Both the position numbers and the translations under genes were made by a program. The notes beneath the pieces were generated by a model. It ran no database searches and had not been told where the DNA came from. It saw only the letters and a list, made by a program, of their open reading frames with translations. Shown here piece by piece: positions 34,773-43,171 of a DNA stretch of 64,000 nucleotides. Within the stretch, counting starts at the first letter, position 1, and each line of letters starts with the position of its first letter. Source of the stretch: Chitinophagaceae bacterium UBA1930 (GTDB lineage: Bacteria; Bacteroidota; Bacteroidia; Chitinophagales; Chitinophagaceae); assembly GCA_002337145.1 (NCBI GenBank), contig DDFK01000001.1, positions 248,001-312,000 on the forward strand, in the 5' to 3' direction.

Positions 34773-35762
34773 TTGAAAATAGACATCCACACCCACATCA
34801 TGCCCGACAAAATGCCCAACTGGGTAGCAAAATTTGGCTATGGTGAATTTATACATCTGGAACACCGCAACTGCAAAGCCTGTATGATGAAGGGCGATAA
34901 ACTCTTTCGTGTAGTAGAAGAAAACTGTTTTGAAGTTGACCTGCGATTAAAGGAAATGGAAGCTACCGAAGTAACCATGCAGGTGCTTTCCACAATACCC
35001 GTTTTGTTCAACTATTGGGCAAAACCAAAAGACGCACTGGAAACATCCCGCTTTTTTAACGACCATATTGCCGATAGTGTAACCAAGCACCCCGAACGTT
35101 TTATAGGCATTGGTACCGTGCCTTTGCAGGATATTGATTTGAGCATTCAGGAAATGGAACGTTGCATTACCGAACTGAAAATGCCCGGGCTTGAAATAGG
35201 CAGCAATATCAATGGAAAAAACCTGAGCGATAAAAGCTTTTTCCCTTTTTATGAAGCCGCAGAAAAAATGGGCTGTGCCCTGTTTATACATCCCTGGGAA
35301 ATGATGGGCGAAGACCAGATGCAACAATATTGGCTGCCCTGGTTGGTGGGCATGCCTGCCGAAACAAGCCGTGCCATCTGCTCCATGATCTTTGGTGGCG
35401 TGTTCCAAAAATTTCCCAAGCTGCGTGTGGCTTTTGCACATGGCGGTGGCAGCTTTCCCTTTACCATTGGGCGTATAGAACATGGCTTCAATGTACGCCC
35501 CGATCTTGTAGCTGTAGACAATGCCATCAACCCAAGAAACTACCTCGATAAATTTTGGCTGGATAGTTTGGTGCATGATGAAAATGCATTGCATTACCTG
35601 CTTAACCTAATGGGCAACGAAAAAATCTGCATGGGCAGCGATTACCCTTTTCCCTTAGGCGAACATCACCCGGGTAAGCTGATTGAGGAAACTAATTTAT
35701 CCACTGACATAAAAGAAAAACTCTTGTACAAAAATGCAATGGATTGGTTGGGGTTGCAATAG
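34773..35762 (+). CDS. aminocarboxymuconate-semialdehyde decarboxylase (ACMSD)
   Basis: A 329-residue amidohydrolase-superfamily decarboxylase that converts 2-amino-3-carboxymuconate semialdehyde to 2-aminomuconate semialdehyde, diverting the route from NAD synthesis to full oxidation. Zn ligands are H6 and H8 (DIHTHIMP), H173 (FIHPWEMMG), H223 (FAHGGGSFPF) and D290 (MGSDYPFPLGE). The start is TTG, preceded by the right arm of a repeat array. Length is normal. Confidence 0.95.
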   Translation: MKIDIHTHIMPDKMPNWVAKFGYGEFIHLEHRNCKACMMKGDKLFRVVEENCFEVDLRLKEMEATEVTMQVLSTIPVLFNYWAKPKDALETSRFFNDHIADSVTKHPERFIGIGTVPLQDIDLSIQEMERCITELKMPGLEIGSNINGKNLSDKSFFPFYEAAEKMGCALFIHPWEMMGEDQMQQYWLPWLVGMPAETSRAICSMIFGGVFQKFPKLRVAFAHGGGSFPFTIGRIEHGFNVRPDLVAVDNAINPRNYLDKFWLDSLVHDENALHYLLNLMGNEKICMGSDYPFPLGEHHPGKLIEETNLSTDIKEKLLYKNAMDWLGLQ

Positions 35763-35778
35763 ACATTTTTTATGTTAC

Positions 35779-35824
35779 CAGCTATAGAATAAATATCAAC
35801 TGCAGTGGCGTCGCACCCATCAGC
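35779..35824 (-). repeat. dispersed GATGGGTGCGACGCC element, copy C (long form)
   Basis: The core is at 35807-35824 on the minus strand, followed on that strand by ACTGCAGTTGATATTTATTC and CTATAGCTGG. The copy at 55814 shares this longer right part. Confidence 0.75.
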
Positions 35825-35947
35825 AGTATAACGTAATTCAGCTTTTAACAACAAGCAGTTATTTTGTTATAACGGACAATATTTTTATGCAATCCAACCT
35901 TCACCATCATACACTATAATTACCCTCATTTTTATAATATATTCCAA

Positions 35948-36053
35948 TTGTGCAATTTTTATTTGTGCATTTTAAATTGCACAATTTTTTTTGCACAAAT
36001 ATTTGTGCAAATTTTTATGTAGCAAATAAAATTGCACATTTCCATTTGCACAG
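35948..36053. repeat. array of TTGCACAA sites with a 14-bp period
   Basis: Seven copies of TTGCACAN or its reverse form TTGTGCAN start at 35948, 35963, 35977, 35991, 36003, 36032 and 36046, with an eighth degenerate site near 36019. Centres are 12-15 bp apart. It lies in the 448-bp convergent gap between ACMSD and holA; the rest of the gap holds element copy C, a hairpin AGCATTT/AAATGCT at 36063-36082 and the palindrome at 36147, but no gene. Confidence 0.7.
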
Positions 36054-36139
36054 TTTGGTTAATAGCATTTTGTACAAATGCTATTGCATTACATTAGAAT
36101 ACCTAATACGCTTAAATAAAAGTTGAAGTATGCTTTACT

Positions 36140-36185
36140 GCCGATGTCCCGATAGCTATCGGGAGCAACGCTGAGAGTACCGAAG
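36140..36185 (+). repeat. hybrid element carrying the CCCGATAGCTATCGGG palindrome
   Basis: GCCGATG is followed directly by TCCCGATAGCTATCGGGA (36147-36164) and then GCAACGCTGAGAG. The palindrome replaces the GGTGCGACG part of the dispersed element. Confidence 0.7.
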
Positions 36186-36210
36186 TATGCACAAAGCCGG
36201 TTGCAAAAAA

Positions 36211-37209
36211 TCAATTCATCATCTTCACCACCAGTTCCTTCATTAGTCCTGCATCGGCCGTACCGCCATCGTGCACGCCAATGCTGCGTAGGTTGTAATG
36301 GTGCAGTAGCAGCAGTATTTTTTCTACACCTGCATGGTTGTAGTTTTTTGCGGCCTGCATATAATCTTTCATGAAGTAAGGGTTAATGCCCAGCGATGCG
36401 GCAATGGCTTTTTCATCGTTGGTGCCAGCACCAAAAATCATGTACACTTTGCTAAAGAAGCCATAGAGCGATGGCAATATAAGCTGTATAGGCGCAGCTT
36501 TGGGATTCTTTTCAAAATATTGAATAATACGTATGGCTTTGCTCAGGTCTTTTTTGCCCAGTGCATCCTGCAGTTCAAACACGTTGAACTCTTTGCTTAC
36601 GCCAATGTAGTTTTCTATATCGTCTTCGGTAATGTTTTTTCTTGCACCCAGGTTTACGGCAAGCTTTTCAATTTCGTTCTGAATGCGGCTCAAATCATTG
36701 CCAATATGATCAACCAACAAGTGCAGGGCTTTTTGTACAATGGTCAGTCCGTGATTTTGCACCATGCTGTTGGCCCAGTCGGGCAATTGGCTATCGTACA
36801 GTTTTTTGGTGCTGAACATTTCGCCTTTTGCCTTTAATGTTTTGGCAAACTTGGTACGGGCATCCACTTTTTTTTCCTTGTAGCTTACCACAAAAATGGT
36901 GGAGGTAAGTGGATTGTCTATATAACCTTCCAGCTTTTCAATGTCCTTCATTTGCTGGGCCTCTTTCAACAGCACCACTTGCTTATCGGCAAACATGGGG
37001 TAGCGGCGGCAGGCATTGATCACATCGGCCCAGTTGGCATCGCGGCCATAAAAAACGGTGAGGTTAAAACCGGCTTCGGCCTCGGTTAAAATTTTATGTT
37101 CGGCATAATTTACAATCTGGTCAATAAAATAGGGTTCCTCCCCTTCTAACCAATATACGGGTTTGAAATTGCCTTTTTTGAAATCGCCGATAATTTTTTC
37201 CGCAGACAT
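36211..37209 (-). CDS. holA: DNA polymerase III delta subunit
   Basis: A 332-residue HolA starting at MSAEKIIGDF; twenty upstream codons of the open frame look non-coding. Conserved features are KPVYWLEGEEPYFIDQIV at the start, CRRYPMFADKQVVLLKEAQ, the NEIEKLAVNLG helix and FNVFELQDALG. The delta subunit opens the beta clamp within the clamp loader. Length is normal. It is convergent with the ACMSD region and lies downstream of the PolB-like exonuclease on the same strand. Confidence 0.93.
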   Translation of the reverse strand: MSAEKIIGDFKKGNFKPVYWLEGEEPYFIDQIVNYAEHKILTEAEAGFNLTVFYGRDANWADVINACRRYPMFADKQVVLLKEAQQMKDIEKLEGYIDNPLTSTIFVVSYKEKKVDARTKFAKTLKAKGEMFSTKKLYDSQLPDWANSMVQNHGLTIVQKALHLLVDHIGNDLSRIQNEIEKLAVNLGARKNITEDDIENYIGVSKEFNVFELQDALGKKDLSKAIRIIQYFEKNPKAAPIQLILPSLYGFFSKVYMIFGAGTNDEKAIAASLGINPYFMKDYMQAAKNYNHAGVEKILLLLHHYNLRSIGVHDGGTADAGLMKELVVKMMN

Positions 37210-37219
37210 CTTGCAAAAG

Positions 37220-37315
37220 AAGAATGAAAATGGAAGAATGAAAAATGAACTTATACCCAAATGGAACACAATATTGGTTGCTGGTTGCCGGTTACTAGTA
37301 ACTGGTAACCGACAA
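37220..37315. repeat. period-7 arrays between holA and the exonuclease gene
   Basis: Left block: AAGAATG, AAAATGG, AAGAATG, AAAAATG. Right block: TTGGTTG, CTGGTTG, CCGGTTA, CTAGTAA, CTGGTAA, CCGACAA; its second half is the reverse complement of its first half. Confidence 0.72.
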
Positions 37316-37319
37316 CTGT

Positions 37320-38030
37320 TTAAACCACATTCACCTTATCGTCGGTAAGCAGGGGCAAATCCTTGAAGCGTAGAATAATATTTGCAGTAACCACCACATC
37401 CCGTTGACAATATTCCACAATACGGGGCAGGTCGTTGTCTTTGTAATACACTTGCTGCACCATGCTGCCGTCAATATCCGTTTTGGATGTGGGTATGCCC
37501 AAAATAGTGGCCAGCAGGTGCAGGGTAATATAATTTTTATTGTCGCCAAACTTCCACCAGTTCAGCGTATCGAACATTTTTACTTCCCACGGTTTTTTGT
37601 CGTGTAGCCATAGGTATTCGGGCAGGGGAAGCCTGTTTATTAGCATTCTACGGCATATATAGGGTATGTCAAACTCCTTGATATTGTGCCCGCCAAACTG
37701 GAAATTTTTGTTGTGCCTGTACATTTTATTGCACAGTTCGGTAAATCCGTTCAACACTTCTGCTTCATTATCGCCCGAAATACTTTTTATTTTGAGACAC
37801 ACATTCCTGTTATCGTCTTCATAAAAATAGGCGGTACTAATGCAGATTATCCTGCCAAACTCGGCTAAAATGCCTGCCTTACGTTTCCACGCATCTTCGG
37901 GCGTTGTGTTTTCTGGCACGGTTTTCGAAATTTTATCCCACCAAAGAGATTGCCACACAGGGTCCAACGACGAGAAGTCATCCACCATTGGCACAGTCTC
38001 AATATCTAGTAGTAAAAGATCTTGTATCAT
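37320..38030 (-). CDS. PolB-like 3'-5' exonuclease
   Basis: A 236-residue DnaQ-like exonuclease resembling the predicted PolB-like 3'-5' exonucleases. The first acidic motif is LLLDIETVP, the second region is FGGHNIKEFDIPYICRR, and YCQRDVVVTANIILRF is the third (Y-C-x2-D). These give the DEDD metal-binding residues. There is no polymerase domain, so it is a stand-alone nuclease, probably in DNA repair. It is divergent from the coiled-coil genes with a 40-bp gap. Confidence 0.88.
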   Translation of the reverse strand: MIQDLLLLDIETVPMVDDFSSLDPVWQSLWWDKISKTVPENTTPEDAWKRKAGILAEFGRIICISTAYFYEDDNRNVCLKIKSISGDNEAEVLNGFTELCNKMYRHNKNFQFGGHNIKEFDIPYICRRMLINRLPLPEYLWLHDKKPWEVKMFDTLNWWKFGDNKNYITLHLLATILGIPTSKTDIDGSMVQQVYYKDNDLPRIVEYCQRDVVVTANIILRFKDLPLLTDDKVNVV

Positions 38031-38070
38031 AAAAATTTCAATTGTTTAACCTATATAAATATATACAACT

Positions 38071-39051
38071 ATGAGTTACGAAACAACAAACACAGCACCA
38101 ACACAGCAACCGCAAAAAGACAACAGGAAACTGATTTACGGTTCGCTAATAGCTTTGCTTCTGATAACTTGGGGTTATATGGCGTATGACAAAAGCAAGT
38201 CATCGCAAACCGTACAGCAGTTGCAGGCACAGGTAAGTACTTCCGACAACAGCAGGGAAGCCTTACAGAATGAGTTCAATAACACTTCTGCAAAACTCGA
38301 TTCACTAACAGGAACGAACATTAAAATGCAGGGTGCACTTGCTGAAAGGAACCAGGAAGTACAGAAATTAAAGAACAACATTGCTTCCATATTAAAGAAC
38401 AAAAATGCAACTGCGGCTGAACTTTCACAGGCAAGAACCATGATTGCCGAACTGAACGGTAAAGTTGAATCGCTGTTTGCAGAAGTAGAGAAACTGAAAG
38501 CTGAGAACGAGCAGTTGACTACCAGCAACACACAATTGAATACAGAGAAGACACAGTTGACCACAGAGAAAACCGAGTTGCAAGGCACACTTCAAAAAAC
38601 AAGCGAAGAAAAGGCACATGTTGAAGACGTAGCTTCTACTTTAAAGGCTTCCAACATCAACATTACGCCCATCAATATCAAAAGTGGTGGCAAGGAAAAA
38701 GAAACAACTGTTGCCAAAAGGGTGGACGTTATGCGTGTATCGTTTGACCTAGATGAAAACAGGATTGCACCAAGCGGTAAAAAAGATTTGTATGTATGTG
38801 TAGTTGGCCCAGATGGCAACCCGATTACCATGGGCGATGTGGTAGCTACCAGGGAAGATGGCGAAAAGAAATACACCAGCAAAGTAACGGTTGATTACGA
38901 ACAAGGCAAACGCTCTGCTATTAGCTTTGATTGGAAACCAGAAAACGATGCAAAATATACCGTAGGTAACTACAAGATTGAAATTTATCAAAACGGTTAC
39001 AAAATTGGCGAAACAACCAAAAGTTTAAAGAAAGGCGGTTTGTTTAGCTAG
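38071..39051 (+). CDS. membrane-anchored coiled-coil protein (tandem paralogue 1)
   Basis: A 326-residue protein. A cytoplasmic leader of about 22 residues precedes one membrane helix (LIYGSLIALLLITWGYMAY, about residues 25-43). A long coiled coil follows (about 50-195) with repeated QLTTEKT-type heptads, then a C-terminal beta-domain of about 110 residues (RVSFDLDENRIAPSGKKDLY to the end). No family recognised. The next gene encodes a paralogue with the same three parts, so this is a recent tandem duplication. A periplasmic sensor-like or structural role is possible. Confidence 0.82.
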   Translation: MSYETTNTAPTQQPQKDNRKLIYGSLIALLLITWGYMAYDKSKSSQTVQQLQAQVSTSDNSREALQNEFNNTSAKLDSLTGTNIKMQGALAERNQEVQKLKNNIASILKNKNATAAELSQARTMIAELNGKVESLFAEVEKLKAENEQLTTSNTQLNTEKTQLTTEKTELQGTLQKTSEEKAHVEDVASTLKASNINITPINIKSGGKEKETTVAKRVDVMRVSFDLDENRIAPSGKKDLYVCVVGPDGNPITMGDVVATREDGEKKYTSKVTVDYEQGKRSAISFDWKPENDAKYTVGNYKIEIYQNGYKIGETTKSLKKGGLFS

Positions 39052-39168
39052 AAATCCAATATATAGGGATTGCCAAGTAGGTGTTAAAGCTTGCTTGGCA
39101 ATTTTGCATTTTATCAACATCATTAAAAAAACAGCGTAAAGTTTACCATCTTAGCACAAACAAACACT

Positions 39169-40170
39169 ATGAGCTACAGTCAATACCCTTCGGCTACGCC
39201 GCAACCGCAGCCGGAACCGCAACCGAACAAGCCTCAAAAAAAAGACAACCGCAACCTTATTTATGCACTGCTTGCCGGTGCATTGGTGCTTACATGGGGT
39301 TACCTGATCTATTCCAAAAGCGAAGGCAACAAAGAAAAGATACAATATGTGGACAGGATCGTAAAAGATTCATTGGACCAGACATTGCTACAGGCCAAGT
39401 TCGATTTTTTAAGTGGCAAAGCAGATTCCATTACCATTAACAACCAGCAACTACAAGGTGCATTGGCCGAAAAGAAAGCCGATATAGACCGTTTAAAGAA
39501 AAGCATTTCAAAAACACTGAGCGATAAAAATGCCAGCAAGGCACAACTGGCAGAAGCACAAAAACAAATAGCCGAATTGCAGGGCAAGATAGAAGGCCTT
39601 TTTGCCGAAGTGGAAAAACTGAAAGCAGAGAACCAGCAATTGACTGCAAGCAATGACCAACTAACTACCGAAAAAACACAATTGACCACGGAAAAAACCG
39701 AACTGCAAAGCAATCTTGACAAAACAAAAGAAGAGAAAGCCAAAGTGGAGGATCTTGCATCTACGCTACATGCTTCTAACATCAATGTAACGGCGATGCA
39801 GCAAAAAGGCAGCAGGGAAAAAGAAACCAGTACCGCCAAACGTGCAGACTTTTTTAAAGTAAGTTTCGATATTGATGAGAACAGGGTTGCACCCAGTGGC
39901 ACCAAATCTTTAATGGTTTGCATTTACCATCCGGATGGGTCTTTATCTGTATCGTCTGGTTCATTTGTAGACAGGGATGGCAATACCAAACAGTACACGA
40001 ACAAAGTGGACATTAACTATGAACAAGGCAAACGTTTACCGGTAAGCTTTGATTGGAAACCCGGAAGCAAATTTGAAACCGGCGATTACAAAATTGAGAT
40101 ATACAACAACGGCTTTAAAATTGGCGAAGGCAAGAAAACTTTGAAGAAAGCAACTTTCTTGGGTTTATAG
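39169..40170 (+). CDS. membrane-anchored coiled-coil protein (tandem paralogue 2)
   Basis: A 333-residue paralogue of the previous protein. It has a Pro/Gln-rich leader, one membrane helix (LIYALLAGALVLTWGYLIY), a coiled coil with QLTTEKT heptads, and the same C-terminal domain (KVSFDIDENRVAPSGTKSLM, NYEQGKRLPVSFDWKP). The final residues K-K-A-T-F match the K-K-G-G-L-F of paralogue 1. The intergenic distance is 117 bp. A strong terminator follows, so the pair is probably one transcription unit. Function unknown. Confidence 0.82.
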   Translation: MSYSQYPSATPQPQPEPQPNKPQKKDNRNLIYALLAGALVLTWGYLIYSKSEGNKEKIQYVDRIVKDSLDQTLLQAKFDFLSGKADSITINNQQLQGALAEKKADIDRLKKSISKTLSDKNASKAQLAEAQKQIAELQGKIEGLFAEVEKLKAENQQLTASNDQLTTEKTQLTTEKTELQSNLDKTKEEKAKVEDLASTLHASNINVTAMQQKGSREKETSTAKRADFFKVSFDIDENRVAPSGTKSLMVCIYHPDGSLSVSSGSFVDRDGNTKQYTNKVDINYEQGKRLPVSFDWKPGSKFETGDYKIEIYNNGFKIGEGKKTLKKATFLGL

Positions 40171-40193
40171 GCTGATTAGAAAATATAGGTTAT

Positions 40194-40229
40194 AAAAAAA
40201 GCAGTTCACATACATGAACTGCTTTTTTT
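40194..40229. terminator. bidirectional terminator
   Basis: AAAAAAAGCAGTTCA / TGAACTGCTTTTTTT, a 15-bp perfect stem with a 6-nt loop, between the coiled-coil genes and the convergent GH28 gene. Confidence 0.93.
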
Positions 40230-40244
40230 ATCGGTGTATCTTTT

Positions 40245-41690
40245 TTATAACTCCTTTGTTTCGGTAGGTGTTATAATTTTTACTTTCTTGAAATCTATTT
40301 CTGTTGCATCTTTATAGGTATAGCCCTGTTTGGAAGATATGGTTACATTTTCAAAATGTATTTTGCTTACAGGCATTTCGGGCAGGCCTGTTATGGCAAT
40401 GGCTGTGCTTGCACCATTGCAATACACATTGCTGATATAGAAATTACGGAACACAGGCGTTTTGTCCCTCAACGTAGTTTTTACTTCGTCTTTGTTTTTG
40501 CCCGGTGGCACATCTTCATAAAAAGTATCAAAAGCAATGGCTTCGTTTACAATATCCTTCATAAAAATATTGTTGATGTAAATATCGCGTACATAACCGC
40601 CACGGCCTGCATTGCTTTTAACACGTATGCCTATATCTGTTCCAATAAAATTGCAGTCCGTTACATAAATGTTTTTCATGCCCCCATCGGTATTGCTGCC
40701 AATTACAAAACCACCGTGTGCATGGTACACATTACAGCCCGCAATCAAAATATTTTCCAGGGCACTCTCTTCTGTTTCGCCGCCCTTGCCACCGCTGCTC
40801 TTCATGCAGATGCCATCATCGCCGGCACTTACATTGCATTTGTATACCACCACATTTTTGCATGCACTTATATCAATGGCATCGCCGTTCTGTGCCCACC
40901 ATTCATTAAAAAAATTGGCATAACGCAAAGTAAGGTTGGTACATTTTGTTGGATAGAAAATGAACTTGGGCGAGTTGCGTATGGTTACGCCCTCAATCAA
41001 TACATTGTCGCATTTGGAGAACATAACCATGTATGGACGTAAAAAATCCCTTGCTGGTAAAAGTTCCTCATCGGATGGCTTACTGTTTTTTGTCTTTAAC
41101 TGTTTTATGAAAGCTTCACCATCCATTGCTTCTTTGGTAGGCCACCAGATCTTTCCGTCCTTGCTTACCACGCCTGTAGCAGTTACCTCTTTCCATTGCT
41201 TCTCGGTTGCCTTTTCTTTTTTTAATGGCCGCCAGGTGTCGCCTGCACCATCAATAATACCGCCACCCGTAATGGCAATATTTTTCAGGTCAAACCCATA
41301 AATGGGCGAAGCTGCTGAACCTTTTATAATGGGGTATTGTGTATGGTCGGCCGTAAACTGTATCAATGCACCACGTTCAACCACCAAATTGATATTGCTT
41401 TTAAATTCAATTGGGCCGGTTAGCCATAAACCACTTGGTACAATTACATTGCCGCCGCCTGCAGCACTACATGCCGCAATTGCTTTTGCAAAGGCTTGCG
41501 TGTTCAATACCTGCCCATCGCCAATGGCACCAAAATCTTTTATATTGAATGTCTTGCTGGCAAAGGTGGGCACGGTAGCAACGGGCATTTTAAATGGTGC
41601 TTCCTTATAATAGGTTGACAAATCTTTTTCCTGGGCAGCTACAGAAGAAACCATCAGAACAGCAATCGCTAGTCGTAAAAAAAACTTCAT
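40245..41690 (-). CDS. glycoside hydrolase family 28 (polygalacturonase-like)
   Basis: A 481-residue secreted enzyme starting at MKFFLRLAIAVLMVSSVAAQ (signal peptide; ATG 41690). The right-handed beta-helix begins FNIKDFGAIGDG, the classic GH28 entry. Active-site motifs are NGDAIDI, AGDDGICMKS (the Asp pair), AHGGFVIGS and GIRVKSN (RIK-like). It should hydrolyse galacturonan or rhamnogalacturonan linkages outside the cytoplasm. No SusC/SusD pair or other pectin genes are nearby, so it is not part of a visible utilisation locus. Confidence 0.92.
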   Translation of the reverse strand: MKFFLRLAIAVLMVSSVAAQEKDLSTYYKEAPFKMPVATVPTFASKTFNIKDFGAIGDGQVLNTQAFAKAIAACSAAGGGNVIVPSGLWLTGPIEFKSNINLVVERGALIQFTADHTQYPIIKGSAASPIYGFDLKNIAITGGGIIDGAGDTWRPLKKEKATEKQWKEVTATGVVSKDGKIWWPTKEAMDGEAFIKQLKTKNSKPSDEELLPARDFLRPYMVMFSKCDNVLIEGVTIRNSPKFIFYPTKCTNLTLRYANFFNEWWAQNGDAIDISACKNVVVYKCNVSAGDDGICMKSSGGKGGETEESALENILIAGCNVYHAHGGFVIGSNTDGGMKNIYVTDCNFIGTDIGIRVKSNAGRGGYVRDIYINNIFMKDIVNEAIAFDTFYEDVPPGKNKDEVKTTLRDKTPVFRNFYISNVYCNGASTAIAITGLPEMPVSKIHFENVTISSKQGYTYKDATEIDFKKVKIITPTETKEL

Positions 41691-41844
41691 GGCATTTATT
41701 TTATTCAACGGTAATGAACCAAATGTATGCCACTATAAAATGTACCGAAAAATAGTTACGGAAACGTTGCCAAAGCAGTACTGCAATGGTTTATCAACAT
41801 GCCACTTCAATGAGAAGCAACCAAAGATGTGTAAGAGAAGAAGA

Positions 41845-42195
41845 TTATTTTACTACTTGGAACTTCCCGCTTTCAATCATTTTACCACTTTTGTCGCGTA
41901 GTTGAAAAAGGTAAATGCCGCGGAAGAAACCATCCAGGGGAATGGTTATTTTGTTGGAGCCGTTAAGCTGTATTTCGGATACCTTGTTGCCAATAAAACT
42001 GTAAATCTGTAGCGTGTAGCCCTTTTCAAGGTTTTTTTGGAACTCGAAATTTATAAAGGAAGAGGCGGGGTTTGGATAAAAGCGGGTAATCTTAACCTGG
42101 CCATCAGAAAAACCTACACCTGGGTTCGTGCCATTGGCATAAGCCGTGGCAGCAAACATAACCATCAGTAAAAAAAGGGTGTAAATTTTTTTCAT
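41845..42195 (-). CDS. small T9SS sorting-domain protein
   Basis: A 116-residue protein with a signal peptide (MKKIYTLFLLMVMFAATAYA) and then almost only a type-A T9SS C-terminal sorting domain: ITRFYPNPASSFINFEF, YSFIGNKV, PLDGFFRGIYLFQLRD, ESGKFQVVK. There is no room for a cargo domain, so the exported mature part is essentially the sorting signal plus about 15 residues. The frame is open 27 codons upstream of the chosen Met but lacks a signal there. Confidence 0.85.
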   Translation of the reverse strand: MKKIYTLFLLMVMFAATAYANGTNPGVGFSDGQVKITRFYPNPASSFINFEFQKNLEKGYTLQIYSFIGNKVSEIQLNGSNKITIPLDGFFRGIYLFQLRDKSGKMIESGKFQVVK

Positions 42196-42273
42196 TCCAT
42201 TGTTTGTGGTGATGAAGGTAAGAAACCATTCATTTTTGGCAAATATAATTTGCAATTTTTCAACAAAACGAAA

Positions 42274-42304
42274 CAAAAGCTGTTTTTAGTATAAACAGCT
42301 TTTG
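42274..42304. terminator. terminator of the peroxiredoxin gene
   Basis: CAAAAGCTGTTT / AAACAGCTTTTG, a 12-bp perfect stem with a 7-nt loop. Confidence 0.85.
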
Positions 42305-42318
42305 TTTTATTGAAAATA

Positions 42319-42789
42319 TTAGTTCAGCGAAGCAAGTGTGTTATTAATGGCTTCAAAATTGGGCAGGTCACCTGCATTTTCCAATACTTCGGCATACTGT
42401 ACAATACCATCTTTGTCTATAACAAAGGCCGAGCGTTTGCTTACGCCCTTCATCCAGCCAATAAAGGCTTCGTAAATAGTGCCATAAGCAGTGGAAGTTT
42501 CTTTATTAAAATCGCTGAGCAACGGAAAATTCAAATGCTGCTCTTCTTTAAATTTTGCCAATGTAAACGGGCTATCAACTGAAATGCCCAATACCTGTGC
42601 ATTTATGTTGTTATAGCTGGCAATATTGTCTCTAATGTTGCACAACTCTTTTGTACAAACCCCTGTAAATGCCATTGGGAAAAACAGGAGCAGTACATTT
42701 TTACCCTTAAAGCTGCTTAACTCCACAGCATTTCTTTCGGTATCGTGCAATGTAAATGCCGGAGCAGTTTGGCCAATTTCAATTTTCAT
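42319..42789 (-). CDS. peroxiredoxin (BCP/AhpE-like)
   Basis: A 156-residue thioredoxin-fold peroxidase. The peroxidatic cysteine lies in FPMAFTGVCTKELC (P-x3-T-x2-C), with a second cysteine five residues later that could resolve it, as in BCP/PrxQ enzymes. IGQTAPAFTLHDTERN is the typical AhpC-TSA entry. It reduces peroxides in the cytoplasm. A single gene between terminators. Confidence 0.9.
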   Translation of the reverse strand: MKIEIGQTAPAFTLHDTERNAVELSSFKGKNVLLLFFPMAFTGVCTKELCNIRDNIASYNNINAQVLGISVDSPFTLAKFKEEQHLNFPLLSDFNKETSTAYGTIYEAFIGWMKGVSKRSAFVIDKDGIVQYAEVLENAGDLPNFEAINNTLASLN

Positions 42790-42868
42790 GGTAGTTATTT
42801 TATGGATAAACGTTTATGTGTGATGACAACAAATGTATAGGTAAATAGGCTTGGGTCTAAAATAAAAA

Positions 42869-42890
42869 TCCCGCCATTGTATTGGCGGGA
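42869..42890 (-). terminator. terminator of the small lipoprotein gene
   Basis: TCCCGCCA / TGGCGGGA stem with a T-tract on the minus-strand side (TTTTTATTTT). Confidence 0.8.
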
Positions 42891-42921
42891 CCTTCTTGCA
42901 AGAAGTTATAATTGATTACAA

Positions 42922-43137
42922 TTATTTCTTTTCGATAGCTTTTTTAGCAGTATCTAATGCAGCTTTAGCAGTATCTAATGCTTTTTTAGCAGTGTCAACT
43001 GTAGCAGCAGCTTTAGCAGCTTCAGCTTTAGCAACTGAATCTTTATACTTTACAGAATCAACAGCTGGAGCTTCGTTAGCACCATTGTTACAAGCAGCAA
43101 ATGCAGCGATTGCTACGATAGCCAATACTTTTTTCAT
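42922..43137 (-). CDS. small alanine/lysine-rich lipoprotein
   Basis: A 71-residue protein with a lipoprotein signal (MKKVLAIVAIAAFAAC, Cys16). The mature part is an Ala/Lys/Asp helix with three 7-residue repeats of the ALDTAKK type; the DNA shows matching 21-bp direct repeats between 42944 and 43004. A 7-residue repeat gives a continuous amphipathic helix, similar in style to Lpp-like envelope proteins. It has a near-ideal promoter and its own terminator, so it is likely highly expressed. Function unknown. Confidence 0.82.
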   Translation of the reverse strand: MKKVLAIVAIAAFAACNNGANEAPAVDSVKYKDSVAKAEAAKAAATVDTAKKALDTAKAALDTAKKAIEKK

Positions 43138-43171
43138 TGTAGTTGTTTTTTGATTTGAAAAATTTCAGTCG

